Source: Desulfocapsa sp. (lineage in GTDB: Bacteria > Desulfobacterota > Desulfobulbia > Desulfobulbales > Desulfocapsaceae). From it: a stretch of 64,000 nt of DNA. Shown piece after piece: positions 35,217-44,277 of this stretch; the first letter of the stretch is position 1; each line of letters starts with the position of its first letter. Below the pieces are notes generated by a model. It was not told the DNA's origin and did no database searches. It was given only the letters and a program-made list of their open reading frames with translations. The DNA lies in contig JAFLJS010000039.1 in NCBI GenBank assembly GCA_022712895.1, forward strand, positions 1-64,000. The letters are read 5' to 3'. Position numbers and translations under genes: made by a program.

Positions 35217-35897
35217 TTACACCTCAATACTGCTATGCATCACCTGCACCACTTCATCAATACTTAAACGACTGGTATCAATTATCACCGCATCACTTGC
35301 CTTACAGAGTGGTGCAATAGTACGGTTCTGATCATCATGGTCACGTTTGATAATCATCTGTAGCAATTCGTCCTCATCCACCTCTTCCCCTGCTAAACGA
35401 AGTTGAGCTGCTCGTCGGCGCATACGTTCTTCCGGGTCAGCATCCAGATAAAATTTCCAGGAAGCTCCAGGAAAAACGACTGTTCCTGTGTCACGGCCCT
35501 CTGCCACAATACACCCTTTCTCGCCTATCTCCTGTTGCATACGAGTGAGTTTTTCTCGTACTGCCGGGATGGCTGAGACCTTTGAGGCCATCATGGACAT
35601 TTGCGGACTGCGGATGGCAAGGCTGATATCATGGTCATCAAGAATAACGCTCACCTCATCATTTTCCGTGGCAGCGGGTAAAAGTTGTAAGGCGATCGTG
35701 TCCAGACATTGCTGCACAGCAGATTCGTCACCTAAATCAACATCATTTTTCTGCAGTTTATAGCCTACTGCACGATACATGGCACCGGTATCGAGATAGG
35801 TGAAGGATAAGTTCGCAGCCACTCGTCTGCTGATAGTGGATTTACCAACTCCGGACGGGCCATCAATGGTGACTATTTTCTGTATGTTGTTTTTCAT
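35217..35897 (-). CDS. cmk: Cytidylate kinase
   Basis: The 226-residue kinase has the P-loop TIDGPSGVGKSTISRR, YLDTGAMYRAVGY, and the CMP-binding segment VAEGRDTGTVVFP, followed by RDHDDQNR. It phosphorylates CMP and dCMP to the diphosphates. Length fits the bacterial enzyme. It starts one base after the hisC stop and ends the long gene set running from 41.8 kb. Confidence 0.95.
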   Translation of the reverse strand: MKNNIQKIVTIDGPSGVGKSTISRRVAANLSFTYLDTGAMYRAVGYKLQKNDVDLGDESAVQQCLDTIALQLLPAATENDEVSVILDDHDISLAIRSPQMSMMASKVSAIPAVREKLTRMQQEIGEKGCIVAEGRDTGTVVFPGASWKFYLDADPEERMRRRAAQLRLAGEEVDEDELLQMIIKRDHDDQNRTIAPLCKASDAVIIDTSRLSIDEVVQVMHSSIEV

Positions 35898-35898
35898 T

Positions 35899-37014
35899 CT
35901 ATGCGTTATAGGAAAGATCTGCCAAACACTCTGTTAGAGAAATCACCAGGCGCTGATTCTCCTCCACGGTACCGACGGTGATACGAATCACGTTAGCGTA
36001 GCCGTAGGCTTTCATGGAACGAATAATTACTCCTTTGTACAGCATAGCTTCATAAAGGGCTGTCGCATCCCCGCCAACATCCACCAGAAAGAAGTTTGTC
36101 TGGGACGGATAACAGGTGCAGCCCAACAGAGTTATCTTTTTCTGTAGCCACTCCATGCCTTCTTTGGTTCCTTTTAGGGTTTTTTCGTAAAACTCCGTAT
36201 CTCCAAGGGCGGCAACAGCAGCCACCTGAGCCAACTTATTTACGTTAAAAGGAGAGCGTACCCGATGTAAATATCCGGCAACTTCAGCACTCATCAAACC
36301 AAACCCTACACGGATTCCAGCAAGCCCATAAGCCTTTGAAAATGTGCGTAAAGAGACTACACCACATCGTCCTTTTGAATTTTTTATCAAGGAATACACG
36401 TCAATCTGCATATCGTAGTCCATAAAATCAACATACGCTTCATCAAGGACCACAACTACATGTTCGGGAACCTTACTCAAGAATTCGTACAGTGCCACAG
36501 GTTTGATAACTGTTGCTGTTGGGTTGTTAGGGTTATCAAGAAAAATGAGACGGGTACGATCTGTGATATTTGTAAAAATTGCTTCAAGATCGTGTCTCAT
36601 ATTTTTCAGGGGAAGTACCGTATTGACGCCTCCTCTCACCTGCACAACCTTCTGGTACATGAGAAAAGAAGGATGACTGGTAATGACTTCATCTCCATTT
36701 TGAACAAATGCTTTCACCAGAAATTCTATTATTTCATCGGAACCATTTCCAATAATCACCTCATCTGGTGAAAATCCAAGCTTATCAGCAATGGCCTGAA
36801 CAAGATAAAAGTTAGAGCCGTCTGGATAGCGATGCAAATCGCACAGAGTGTCACGTATGGCCTCGATAGCCTTCGGGGAAGATCCCCAGGCGTTTTCGTT
36901 GGAAGCCAGTTTTATCGCATTTGTGACACCATACTCCCGCTCCAACTCATCCATGGGTTTCCCGGGCGGATAAGGAACGATGGATTTTATATTTTCTGGA
37001 ACCTGTGTTTTCAC
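35899..37014 (-). CDS. hisC: Histidinol-phosphate aminotransferase
   Basis: The 371-residue PLP enzyme has KLASNENAWGSSPKAIEAI, FLDNPNNPTAT, VVLDEAYVDF and the PLP lysine in RTFSKAYGLAGIRVGFG. It converts histidinol phosphate and 2-oxoglutarate in histidine synthesis, and may also act on aromatic amino acids. It starts with GTG preceded by AGGAGA. No other his genes are nearby. Confidence 0.93.
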   Translation of the reverse strand: MKTQVPENIKSIVPYPPGKPMDELEREYGVTNAIKLASNENAWGSSPKAIEAIRDTLCDLHRYPDGSNFYLVQAIADKLGFSPDEVIIGNGSDEIIEFLVKAFVQNGDEVITSHPSFLMYQKVVQVRGGVNTVLPLKNMRHDLEAIFTNITDRTRLIFLDNPNNPTATVIKPVALYEFLSKVPEHVVVVLDEAYVDFMDYDMQIDVYSLIKNSKGRCGVVSLRTFSKAYGLAGIRVGFGLMSAEVAGYLHRVRSPFNVNKLAQVAAVAALGDTEFYEKTLKGTKEGMEWLQKKITLLGCTCYPSQTNFFLVDVGGDATALYEAMLYKGVIIRSMKAYGYANVIRITVGTVEENQRLVISLTECLADLSYNA

Positions 37015-37041
37015 CTTTTTCTCCTAGAACACTGTGCTCAT

Positions 37042-38499
37042 CTACAATTCAGGACACTTATTAGCCAGTCCTGTCCCACACTCCAGATTATATGCAGCTT
37101 TAAACAAGATATCTTCACGAAAGTGAGAACTCTGCAATTGAATGCCAATAGGGAGGCCATCACTGCTGAAGCCTCCGGGTACTGAAATACCGGGAATGCC
37201 TGCAAGGTTTGCTGAAAGAGTCAAAATATCAGACAAATACAGTGATAGCGGATCATCGGCATATGTACCTTTTTTCCAGGCAGGAGTGGGTGTTACCGGT
37301 GAAATTATCAGATCACAGGACTCATACGCTTTCTGGAAATCCTGTAAGATCAGTGTTCTTACCTGCGATGCTTTTTTGTAATAGGCATCATAATAGCCGG
37401 AAGAAAGTGCATAGGTGCCTATCAGAATTCGTCGTTTTACTTCATCCCCAAAAGCTTCAGATCGGGTTCTTCTATACATATCGGATAAAGATTCCGGATT
37501 TTCGGCACGATACCCATAAACAACCCCATCGTAACGAGCCAAGTTGGAACTGGCCTCAGCTGGTGCAATCAGGTAATAGACAGCCACACAATAGTCGGTG
37601 TGAGGCAGTGTTACATCAACGATCTCTGCTCCTGCATCTTTGAAAATCTGGATACCTTTTTCCACCACTTTTGCCACATCAGCATCCATCCCTTCAACAA
37701 AATACTCAGCAGGAACACCCACCTTCATGCCTTTCATCCCTTCGCTGAGAGATGCCGTAAAATCCGGAACTTCTTCTTTAACAGAAGTTGAATCGCGTGG
37801 ATCATACCCGGATATAGCATTCATCATCATTGCAGCATCAGTAACATCACGACTCAAAGGGCCAACCTGATCAAGGGAGGAGGCAAATGCCACTAGTCCA
37901 TAACGGGATACACGTCCATAGGTTGGCTTTATACCAACGATTCCGCAAAGGGATGCGGGTTGTCTGATTGATCCACCAGTATCAGAACCAAGAGATCCCA
38001 GGCATTCCATAGCAGAAACAGAGGATGCAGAACCACCTGAAGATCCGCCGGCAACGTAATCCGCTTTCCAGGGGTTTTCTGGTACAGCAAAAGCAGAATT
38101 TTCAGAAGTGGAACCCATGGCAAACTCATCCATACTTGCCTTACCAAGAAGAACAGCACCTTCTTTTTTCAACTTTTCAATAACTGTAGCATCGTAGGGC
38201 GGCACAAAATTTTCAAGGATTTTTGAGCCACAGGTTGTAGGTATTCCTTTGGTACAGAGAAGATCTTTTATGGCCAGAGGAATTCCACACAGGGGTGCAA
38301 CACTTCCCTTGGCAATTGCCTTATCGGCGGAGTCTGCCTGCTGTAAAGCCTCTTTTGCGGTGACAAGGTAAAAAGATTTTATCTTATCATCAACAGCTTG
38401 TATGCGCTCAAGACAGCTTGTTGTCAGTTCACGGGATGACAGGGTACCATTGTCCAGCTCCTTACGTGCCTGGGCAATGCTTAATTCATAGGGATTCAT
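37042..38499 (-). CDS. gatA: Glu-tRNA(Gln)/Asp-tRNA(Asn) amidotransferase subunit A
   Basis: The 485-residue amidase-signature protein has the catalytic Lys in LAIKDLLCTKG and the Ser-cisSer pair in GGSSGGSASSVSAMECLGSLG then SDTGGSIRQPASLCG. It releases ammonia from glutamine for transamidation of Glu-tRNA(Gln). gatC lies upstream, separated by repeat copy D. gatB is not in this window, so it must be elsewhere in the genome. Confidence 0.95.
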   Translation of the reverse strand: MNPYELSIAQARKELDNGTLSSRELTTSCLERIQAVDDKIKSFYLVTAKEALQQADSADKAIAKGSVAPLCGIPLAIKDLLCTKGIPTTCGSKILENFVPPYDATVIEKLKKEGAVLLGKASMDEFAMGSTSENSAFAVPENPWKADYVAGGSSGGSASSVSAMECLGSLGSDTGGSIRQPASLCGIVGIKPTYGRVSRYGLVAFASSLDQVGPLSRDVTDAAMMMNAISGYDPRDSTSVKEEVPDFTASLSEGMKGMKVGVPAEYFVEGMDADVAKVVEKGIQIFKDAGAEIVDVTLPHTDYCVAVYYLIAPAEASSNLARYDGVVYGYRAENPESLSDMYRRTRSEAFGDEVKRRILIGTYALSSGYYDAYYKKASQVRTLILQDFQKAYESCDLIISPVTPTPAWKKGTYADDPLSLYLSDILTLSANLAGIPGISVPGGFSSDGLPIGIQLQSSHFREDILFKAAYNLECGTGLANKCPEL

Positions 38500-38550
38500 T
38501 ATAGTACAACAACCTCATTTGTTAAAAAATATGTATACAGTACGTACTCT

Positions 38551-38676
38551 AATGGAATCGAAGTAAACTTCATATGCGAGGCGCGTCAATTTTTTTTTAT
38601 TTCGGCGTACTAAAGTACGTCGTAATTAAAAAAATTGGCAGCAACGAAGTAGATGAAGAATTTTTTCGGTTCCATT
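38551..38676. repeat. Palindromic repeat family, copy D
   Basis: The 126-bp element lies between gatC and gatA of one operon. Outermost arms AATGGAATCGAA / TTCGGTTCCATT and inner arms CAATTTTTTTTTATT / AATTAAAAAAATTG are complementary within this copy but differ from those of copies A-C. The core CGGCGTACTAAAGTACGTCG, the CTTCATATGCGAGGCGC arm and the GCAACGAAGTAGATGAAG arm are shared. Confidence 0.85.
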
Positions 38677-38681
38677 CGGTG

Positions 38682-38966
38682 TTAAATAATTTTTGGTACT
38701 ACAAACGCTTCGCCATTCTCACTGGGTCCGTTAGCCAGCGCCTCATGGCGCTTCAGGGACTCCTTCATTACATCTTCACGAAAAGCGTTCTTGTTTGAAA
38801 AAGCGTGGGTAGTGGGAGCAACACCTTCCGTATCCAGCTCATCCAGCTTTGCAGCGTAGCCAAGAATACTGGCCAGCTGCCCGGGAAATGTGGCCAACTC
38901 TTCCTCGCTCAAATTCAAATTGGCAAGTTTTGCCACATGCTCTACTTCCTTGACTGTAATATTCAT
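38682..38966 (-). CDS. gatC: Amidotransferase subunit C
   Basis: The 94-residue protein starts with ITVKEVEHVAKLANLNLSEEEL and contains ILGYAAKLDELDTEGVAPTTH and FREDV, the complete GatC pattern. GatC stabilises GatA and GatB. It abuts the response regulator gene directly (TAG then ATG). The palindromic repeat follows its stop by five bases. Confidence 0.93.
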   Translation of the reverse strand: MNITVKEVEHVAKLANLNLSEEELATFPGQLASILGYAAKLDELDTEGVAPTTHAFSNKNAFREDVMKESLKRHEALANGPSENGEAFVVPKII

Positions 38967-40085
38967 CTATTTTTCTTTATTCTCCTGCTCAATTGTAAAA
39001 TTATCCAGGTAATCTTGTGAAAAAGCATCGCTGGTTGCATCAAAGTTAAGCAGTGCCTTGCGAAAAGCATCCACACACTGGCGATCGAACTGAGATCCCG
39101 CACATGAACCAAGTTCAGCAACAGCCTCTTCCATGCTCATATTGCGACGATAATTTCTCTTGGAAGTCATAGCATCATAACTATCCACAACAATTAAAAT
39201 TTTGGTGAGAAGGTCAAGCTCATCACTGCCCAGACCATCAGGATACCCTTTTCCGTCCATCCGTTCGTGATGGTGGCGAATAATAAAATACTCCCTTTCC
39301 ATAAAACCAAGAGGTTTTATTATATTTGCCCCCACTGCGGGATGTTTTCTGATAAGCCCCCATTCTTCCTCGGTAAGTTTCCCGGGCTTTTGGATACAAG
39401 AAAGGTCAATTACCAACTTGCCAATATCATGAAACTGGGCAGCACGACGCAAGATCACCAGGTCTGCCTCTGGAATTTCAAGGGCAAGCCCTAACAACAC
39501 AGCATACTCTGTTACCCGCATGGTATGCCCAGCTGTATAAAAATCCTTCTCCTCCATGGCATTCTGAAGGCTGGTCATCAGTTGAACAGTGGCATTCTCA
39601 AGGCTGTGACTGTATTTGAGAAGAAGTACGTTTGTTTTCTCAAGCTCAGCAGCTTTCAAACGAATATCTTTTTCCAGTTCCTTCTTGTAATGACGCTCAC
39701 GGCGGATAAACATCCGCTTTTCAATTGCCCGGCGAATCTTCACATTAAAAAGATCAAGATCTTCAATGGGTTTTGTCAAAAAATCATAGGCTCCAAGATT
39801 GATTGCCTTAACGGCATAATCCATAGAACCTGCACCTGTTAGGAAAATAACCGGGATATCCAGTTCAAGCTTAGCCATGGCAGCAATAGTTTCAAAACCA
39901 TCCATGCCCGGCATGTTTATATCCAGAAGGACCACGTCATAAGAGTCATCCAAAACCTCACAAACATACTCTCCGTCAGTTACGGATGTGACTGTGTGGC
40001 CAAACATTTCGAGTATTTTCGATACAGTTGTGCGCACCAAGTCATCATCATCAGCGACCAGTATTTTTGCCAGCTCTCCGTTCAA
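38967..40085 (-). CDS. Response regulator with HD-GYP domain
   Basis: The 372-residue protein has an N-terminal receiver with ILVADDDDLVRT, phospho-acceptor Asp in VVLLDINMPGMDG, and PVIFLTG. A ~50-residue coiled linker and a C-terminal HD-GYP domain follow, with HTMRVTEYA, FHDIGKLVI, RKHPAVGANII and HHHERMDGKGYPDGL. HD-GYP proteins hydrolyse cyclic di-GMP. It starts at TTG after AGAGAGG. No kinase is adjacent. With the cyclase at 6.5 kb it forms part of the cell's c-di-GMP network. Its place ahead of gatC is unusual for a signalling gene. Confidence 0.9.
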   Translation of the reverse strand: MNGELAKILVADDDDLVRTTVSKILEMFGHTVTSVTDGEYVCEVLDDSYDVVLLDINMPGMDGFETIAAMAKLELDIPVIFLTGAGSMDYAVKAINLGAYDFLTKPIEDLDLFNVKIRRAIEKRMFIRRERHYKKELEKDIRLKAAELEKTNVLLLKYSHSLENATVQLMTSLQNAMEEKDFYTAGHTMRVTEYAVLLGLALEIPEADLVILRRAAQFHDIGKLVIDLSCIQKPGKLTEEEWGLIRKHPAVGANIIKPLGFMEREYFIIRHHHERMDGKGYPDGLGSDELDLLTKILIVVDSYDAMTSKRNYRRNMSMEEAVAELGSCAGSQFDRQCVDAFRKALLNFDATSDAFSQDYLDNFTIEQENKEK

Positions 40086-40162
40086 AAAATACCTCTCTTA
40101 CAAAAGAATCAGTTCACCATCAGGTGTTTCATACAAAAATCCATATTGAAGCCTGGAAAACT

Positions 40163-41227
40163 TTACAATTTCCAGGCCCTTTTGGCAACACTCATAGCCT
40201 GTTCGATGGCAGGATGTTGTACTGTTGCCCGACCCAACTCAACAGCATACTCATCACCAAGATTAACCACATGTCCGGTATCAAGGGGTTGTCCACAAAG
40301 TTCCGATAAAACAGCCATTGTCCCATCTCGTTGACCGTTTAGATTGTATCCACCTTCCAGGGTTACCAGTAACTTTCCATTACAAACTTCCTCGGCAAGG
40401 TTCACCATACACCTGGTGAGGTACGCAAAACCAGGGGCTGTCACTTGCATCAAACCCAACGGGTCACCACCATAAATATCAAATCCACAGGATACCAGTA
40501 TCAACTCCGGTTTATACTCTCTCCCAACGGGAAGGACAATATCATTAAAGATAGACGCATAGTCAGTATCCCCTTGATACCCTGGAAGTGGGATATTTAC
40601 CGTGTACCCGTCTCCTTCATCCTTACCAGTTTCCTCTACATCTCCAGTTCCCGGATAATAAGGGAATTGATGGGTAGAAAGGTACAAGACCTTATCTGTT
40701 TCATAGAAAGCGTTTTGTGTTCCATTACCATGGTGCAGATCCCAGTCCACAATCATCACTCTTTTCGTTCCGTATTTGCTAATGGCGTGGTGGGCTGCCA
40801 CAGCAATATTGTTGAAAAGACAAAACCCCATGGACTGATTTTTTTCTGCATGGTGACCCGGGGGACGGACGAGTGCAAAACCGTTGTCTATTTCACCACT
40901 TTCAAGAAGATCAATTCCAGTGGTAAGTGCTCCCACCGCAAGGGTGGCAGCAGCATAAGAATTTGGAGATGTATTGGTGTCAGGATCAAGAGCAGTAAAA
41001 AATTTCCCTGCAGTCTCAGCCACGCGGTTCATGAGCTCAGTACTGTGATTAATACCTATGGTTTTGTGTGTTGCCGGAAAAAACTCAGGGAACATAAAAC
41101 AGCGCTTCACCTGCTCCAGGGCAAGTGCCTCATTGATCACTTTCAGTCGATCCGGAGATTCTGGATGATCAAATCCGGGATCATGCTCTACAAATAAAGG
41201 GTCATTGAATATCGCAGTTTTTCGCAT
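40163..41227 (-). CDS. HDAC-family deacetylase
   Basis: I choose ATG 41227 (354 residues); TTG 41248 would add seven. The sequence shows the zinc-dependent deacetylase pattern: VRPPGHHAEKNQSMGFCLFNN, VMIVDWDLHHGNGTQNAF with the metal-binding Asp and His, STHQFPYYPGTG, and LVTLEGGYN. Bacterial members deacetylate polyamines or acetyl-lysine, or act as acetoin-utilisation AcuC-like proteins; substrate cannot be told. It follows the cyclo-ligase by 23 bp. Confidence 0.88.
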   Translation of the reverse strand: MRKTAIFNDPLFVEHDPGFDHPESPDRLKVINEALALEQVKRCFMFPEFFPATHKTIGINHSTELMNRVAETAGKFFTALDPDTNTSPNSYAAATLAVGALTTGIDLLESGEIDNGFALVRPPGHHAEKNQSMGFCLFNNIAVAAHHAISKYGTKRVMIVDWDLHHGNGTQNAFYETDKVLYLSTHQFPYYPGTGDVEETGKDEGDGYTVNIPLPGYQGDTDYASIFNDIVLPVGREYKPELILVSCGFDIYGGDPLGLMQVTAPGFAYLTRCMVNLAEEVCNGKLLVTLEGGYNLNGQRDGTMAVLSELCGQPLDTGHVVNLGDEYAVELGRATVQHPAIEQAMSVAKRAWKL

Positions 41228-41250
41228 CACTTTTCTTTTACCTGTCAAAC

Positions 41251-41838
41251 TCAGCGCAACGCCTTAATAATCCGCTTTTCTGTTACTATCATATCCATAC
41301 GCTCATCATGGTCTTGCAAAGGGGCCTTCGTGACCAGCTGTAACTCATAACAGATCCCTATCCGATGTGCCTGGGGCGCCTTTTGAGATACAAAACGATC
41401 ATAAAAACCTCCGCCGTACCCCATGCGTCCACCACATTCGTCAAAAACAGATCCGGGCAGAATAATAATATCTATCGATTCCGGTGAAACACAATTGGTA
41501 TCGCGAATCGCTTCAACCGGCTCTAAGATAGACGCATATCCCGGAGAAAGATCATCCTTCAGGCTAGTAATCTGGACTGGTAAAAGATCTCTTTCCCGAA
41601 GAAGGGTCACAGGTACAATCACTTTTATTCCGAGACCTTGCATCTGCTGAATTAAGCTTCGGGTTTTCACTTCTGAACGAAAATCAACATAGACAAAAAC
41701 GGTTGCAGCCTGTAGCAGCAGATCCATTTGCAAAAGCTGCTCGGTAATACTACAACTGTACTGCTGCTGTAGTTCTACACATAACGCATCACGCAAACGT
41801 AATTTTTCTTTTTTTAATTTTTTAGCGTTTTCGACCAT
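41251..41838 (-). CDS. 5-formyltetrahydrofolate cyclo-ligase
   Basis: The 195-residue protein has the family ATP-binding start (KLKKEKLRLRDAL) and VFVYVDFRSEVKTRSLI. The hallmark LPGSVFDECGGRMGYGGGFYDRF is also present. It converts 5-formyl-THF to 5,10-methenyl-THF using ATP. It heads the run of minus-strand genes to cmk. In many bacteria 6S RNA precedes this gene, but here the upstream 176 bp hold the yedE terminator and no 6S-like fold is evident to me. Confidence 0.9.
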   Translation of the reverse strand: MVENAKKLKKEKLRLRDALCVELQQQYSCSITEQLLQMDLLLQAATVFVYVDFRSEVKTRSLIQQMQGLGIKVIVPVTLLRERDLLPVQITSLKDDLSPGYASILEPVEAIRDTNCVSPESIDIIILPGSVFDECGGRMGYGGGFYDRFVSQKAPQAHRIGICYELQLVTKAPLQDHDERMDMIVTEKRIIKALR

Positions 41839-41943
41839 CTACAACTCTGTAACCGGAAAATATCACACTTGGAGTGAAGCATACCAGTTGAGAACATATT
41901 TTCCAAATTTCTCTTCGATTTTTCTTGTTCCAACTTTTTTAAG

Positions 41944-41986
41944 AAAAAAAAATCGCAGCCTCTGATTAGTCAGAAACTGCGATTTT
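41944..41986 (-). terminator. Intrinsic terminator after yedE
   Basis: On the minus strand AAAATCGCAG (41986-41977) pairs with CTGCGATTTT, with an inner TCTGA/TCAGA pair and a TTAG loop. An A7 run on the plus strand (T-tract on minus) follows. The polarity ends the yedE transcript at 42015. Confidence 0.85.
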
Positions 41987-42014
41987 AATACTCTAACCTG
42001 TTTGCAGCTTTACA

Positions 42015-43274
42015 TCACATCGGTACAATCAGTTTATTGGTATCCTCGTTCCAGGTAACAACCAGGTACCAGACCATCATAACAGCAGCTATGAAGGCCA
42101 GTGTTCCGCCGTATCCCATGACATCTGGAAGGTATACGTAAGACCCTAGAGCACCTGATTTTTCAAGGTTTATTTCGTCTGGTCCAAAGTTCTTAAACCA
42201 AGTGGTCATAAGAGAGTTAGCAATACCAAAAAATGGTACCACCATGATCAACTTAACCTGACCCTCACCTACACGCCACAATGTTCCAGATCCGCAACCA
42301 CCAGCAAGCATGGCGCCAAGTCCAAAGATAAATCCACCAACAATAGATCCCCAACCAAAAGTTCCACGAACATAGTTAATTGGATGAAGTACAGACTCGC
42401 CACCATGGGCAATGGGAACTGCATATTTCAAAACTGCACCACCAATAGCAAGAAGCAGGATAGAAAGTGCAACAGATTTAGCAAGGGTACAGTCACCAGT
42501 CATGTGTGGCTCACGAAAACCCTGAACCATACACCAGCGGCCACGCTGCATGGTGTAACCAAGAGCAGCTGCAATCATAAGGATTCCGGAAAGAGAAGCG
42601 AGATAATCACTGTCTTCATTTCCTGCATATGTGTAAGCACCCCAGACAAGAACACCAATGGCAGCAACAGCCAGAATATTCTGTACAGCTGCTGGAATAT
42701 TAATGGTACCTGATCCGCCATCACCCCAGGAAATATATTCCATTTCCATATAGAGCAGTTTCAGTCCCAGTAAAACACCAGCAACAAGACCAATCCACAT
42801 GGTAAAACCGTTTGCTGCTAGGTTTCCTATGGCATTATACATTCCACCAACGTTACAACCACCTGCAAGAGCGGAACCAATACCCATCAGGATACCAGCG
42901 AGAACTGCTTTTACCATTTCACGATAGGGTGGAATACGGAAAGCAAAATCTTTACCAAGACAGGCTGAAATAAAGGCACCGGCAATAAAACCAAGGCCAA
43001 TTACAGAACCGGAACCGGAAAAGATTCCTCTTGGTGCTTCGTCATAAAATCCAAGAATTCCATTTTCAGCACCAATAACGGTATTGAGACCATAAATGAT
43101 CCAGTCACCCCAGTTACGAATGGCTCCAACCGCTCCCCACGGACGCCACCACGCCATAATCAAAAGAGAAAGGAAAGCAACAATTGCACCAACTATTGTT
43201 GGATTCCACTCTGATTTACAACACGTCTTGTAAAGATCTTTCACTTTACTTGCCATCACACTTTCTTCGCTCAT
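42015..43274 (-). CDS. yedE: YeeE/YedE-family sulfur-compound transporter
   Basis: The 419-residue membrane protein has about ten helices in two related halves. Conserved Cys-containing loops GGCNVGGMYNAIGN and LAGGCGSGTLWRVGEG match those that conduct thiosulfate in YeeE/TsuA-type proteins. It starts with ATG after an AGGAGGAG SD and is divergent from tusA. It is the Y of the YTD cluster and probably moves a sulfur or thiosulfate species across the inner membrane, handing it to TusA/DsrE. Confidence 0.88.
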   Translation of the reverse strand: MSEESVMASKVKDLYKTCCKSEWNPTIVGAIVAFLSLLIMAWWRPWGAVGAIRNWGDWIIYGLNTVIGAENGILGFYDEAPRGIFSGSGSVIGLGFIAGAFISACLGKDFAFRIPPYREMVKAVLAGILMGIGSALAGGCNVGGMYNAIGNLAANGFTMWIGLVAGVLLGLKLLYMEMEYISWGDGGSGTINIPAAVQNILAVAAIGVLVWGAYTYAGNEDSDYLASLSGILMIAAALGYTMQRGRWCMVQGFREPHMTGDCTLAKSVALSILLLAIGGAVLKYAVPIAHGGESVLHPINYVRGTFGWGSIVGGFIFGLGAMLAGGCGSGTLWRVGEGQVKLIMVVPFFGIANSLMTTWFKNFGPDEINLEKSGALGSYVYLPDVMGYGGTLAFIAAVMMVWYLVVTWNEDTNKLIVPM

Positions 43275-43337
43275 ACTTCTCCTCCTTGAAGTCCAAATAA
43301 TTCAAATAGCGATTTTAATGTTTCATTAAATGTAACT

Positions 43338-43366
43338 TCTTTACCCTTGCCAACAACATTTGTCAA
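43338..43366 (-). promoter_or_regulatory. Likely yedE promoter
   Basis: On the minus strand TTGACA (43366-43361) is followed by 17 bp and TAAAGA (43343-43338), about 60 bp before the yedE start. The -35 is perfect, the -10 weak. Confidence 0.45.
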
Positions 43367-43477
43367 GTATCTATGGACTTTTTTGAGCTTTTTAAAACAA
43401 TAATAAAGTCAAAAATGAATCCACATAACAGCAACTTACAAGTCAAGCAAACACTTGAATAGTCATTCATTTTCAAC

Positions 43478-43506
43478 TTGACATAATGTACTCGCTAAAG
43501 TATAGC
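43478..43506 (+). promoter_or_regulatory. Likely tusA-dsrE operon promoter
   Basis: TTGACA (43478-43483) and TATAGC (43501-43506) are separated by 17 bp, upstream of tusA. Together with the yedE promoter it makes the 347-bp gap (43275-43621) a divergent control region. No palindromic operator is obvious. Confidence 0.55.
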
Positions 43507-43621
43507 TTTGACTGTTATTTGATAAGTGTGTGTGGTTAACGCACTTTAGAGAAGTCCTTTTTAGACAGAAAACAATTATGTTTGTGGTCTACCGAAAAAA
43601 TATTTCCAGGAGGAAAATAAA

Positions 43622-43879
43622 ATGAGTGATCTTAAAGTTGCTGAAGAAGGCATAGAAGTGGCAAGTACACTTGATGCAAAAGGTTTAAGTTGTCCAATGC
43701 CTCTTCTTCGCACCAAGAAAGAAATTGGTAAAATCGCTTCCGGCGAAGTTCTCCAGATTGATGGTACCGACCCAGGTTCCAGAAATGATCTTCCTGGATG
43801 GTGTGCCCGCGCAGGACATGAGTACCTCGGAGAAAAAGAAGGATCTGGTTTCATCAGCTTTTACGTAAAAAAAGGTTGA
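43622..43879 (+). CDS. tusA: TusA-family sulfur carrier
   Basis: The 85-residue protein has the TusA signature LDAKGLSCPMPLLRTKKEIGK with the single sulfur-carrying Cys of the CPMP motif, and DPGSRNDLPGWCARAGHEYLG. TusA proteins carry persulfide sulfur between enzymes. It has a textbook AGGAGGA SD. It starts the tusA-dsrE-two small gene operon opposite yedE. Confidence 0.93.
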   Translation: MSDLKVAEEGIEVASTLDAKGLSCPMPLLRTKKEIGKIASGEVLQIDGTDPGSRNDLPGWCARAGHEYLGEKEGSGFISFYVKKG

Positions 43880-43950
43880 TTACCAACCCAGTTCTTTTCT
43901 TTATTTATCCGTAATAGTAAAAACATTAAAAGAATTTCCCGGAGAACATC

Positions 43951-44268
43951 ATGTCCAAAAGTCTCGGAATATTTGTTACCAACCCTGACCAGTTCAAACA
44001 TGTCATGGGTATTACCAAGGCTGCCAAAGCCAAAGGTTCAAGTGTAAAAGTTTTTTTCAGTTGGGATGCAACCCACAATGCTAAAAAAGAAGCTGGTTTT
44101 TCTGAGCTTTGTGAATTAGCAGACGATGTATCTATTTGTGTCGATAGTTATAAGAACATGGGATACGACATTGATGATATTCCGAAGGGTCTTGAAGCCA
44201 ATAAAATGGCTACCCAGGCTCAGCATGGAATCATTATTGAAGATTACGATTGTTACTTAAGTTTATAG
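43951..44268 (+). CDS. DsrE-family sulfur-relay protein
   Basis: The 105-residue protein has the DsrE-like fold pattern LGIFVTNPDQFKHVMGITKAAKAKG and VKVFFSWDATHN. Cys residues lie at FSELCELADDVSIC, with a C-terminal YDCYLSL. DsrE/TusD-like proteins accept persulfide from TusA. It lies 71 bp after tusA and 9 bp before the next gene. Confidence 0.8.
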   Translation: MSKSLGIFVTNPDQFKHVMGITKAAKAKGSSVKVFFSWDATHNAKKEAGFSELCELADDVSICVDSYKNMGYDIDDIPKGLEANKMATQAQHGIIIEDYDCYLSL

Positions 44269-44277
44269 GAGAATCCC

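Noticed and set aside
41839-42014. 6S RNA upstream of the cyclo-ligase gene
   Set aside because: The 176-bp gap is mostly occupied by the yedE terminator and lacks a long, bulged hairpin typical of 6S RNA.
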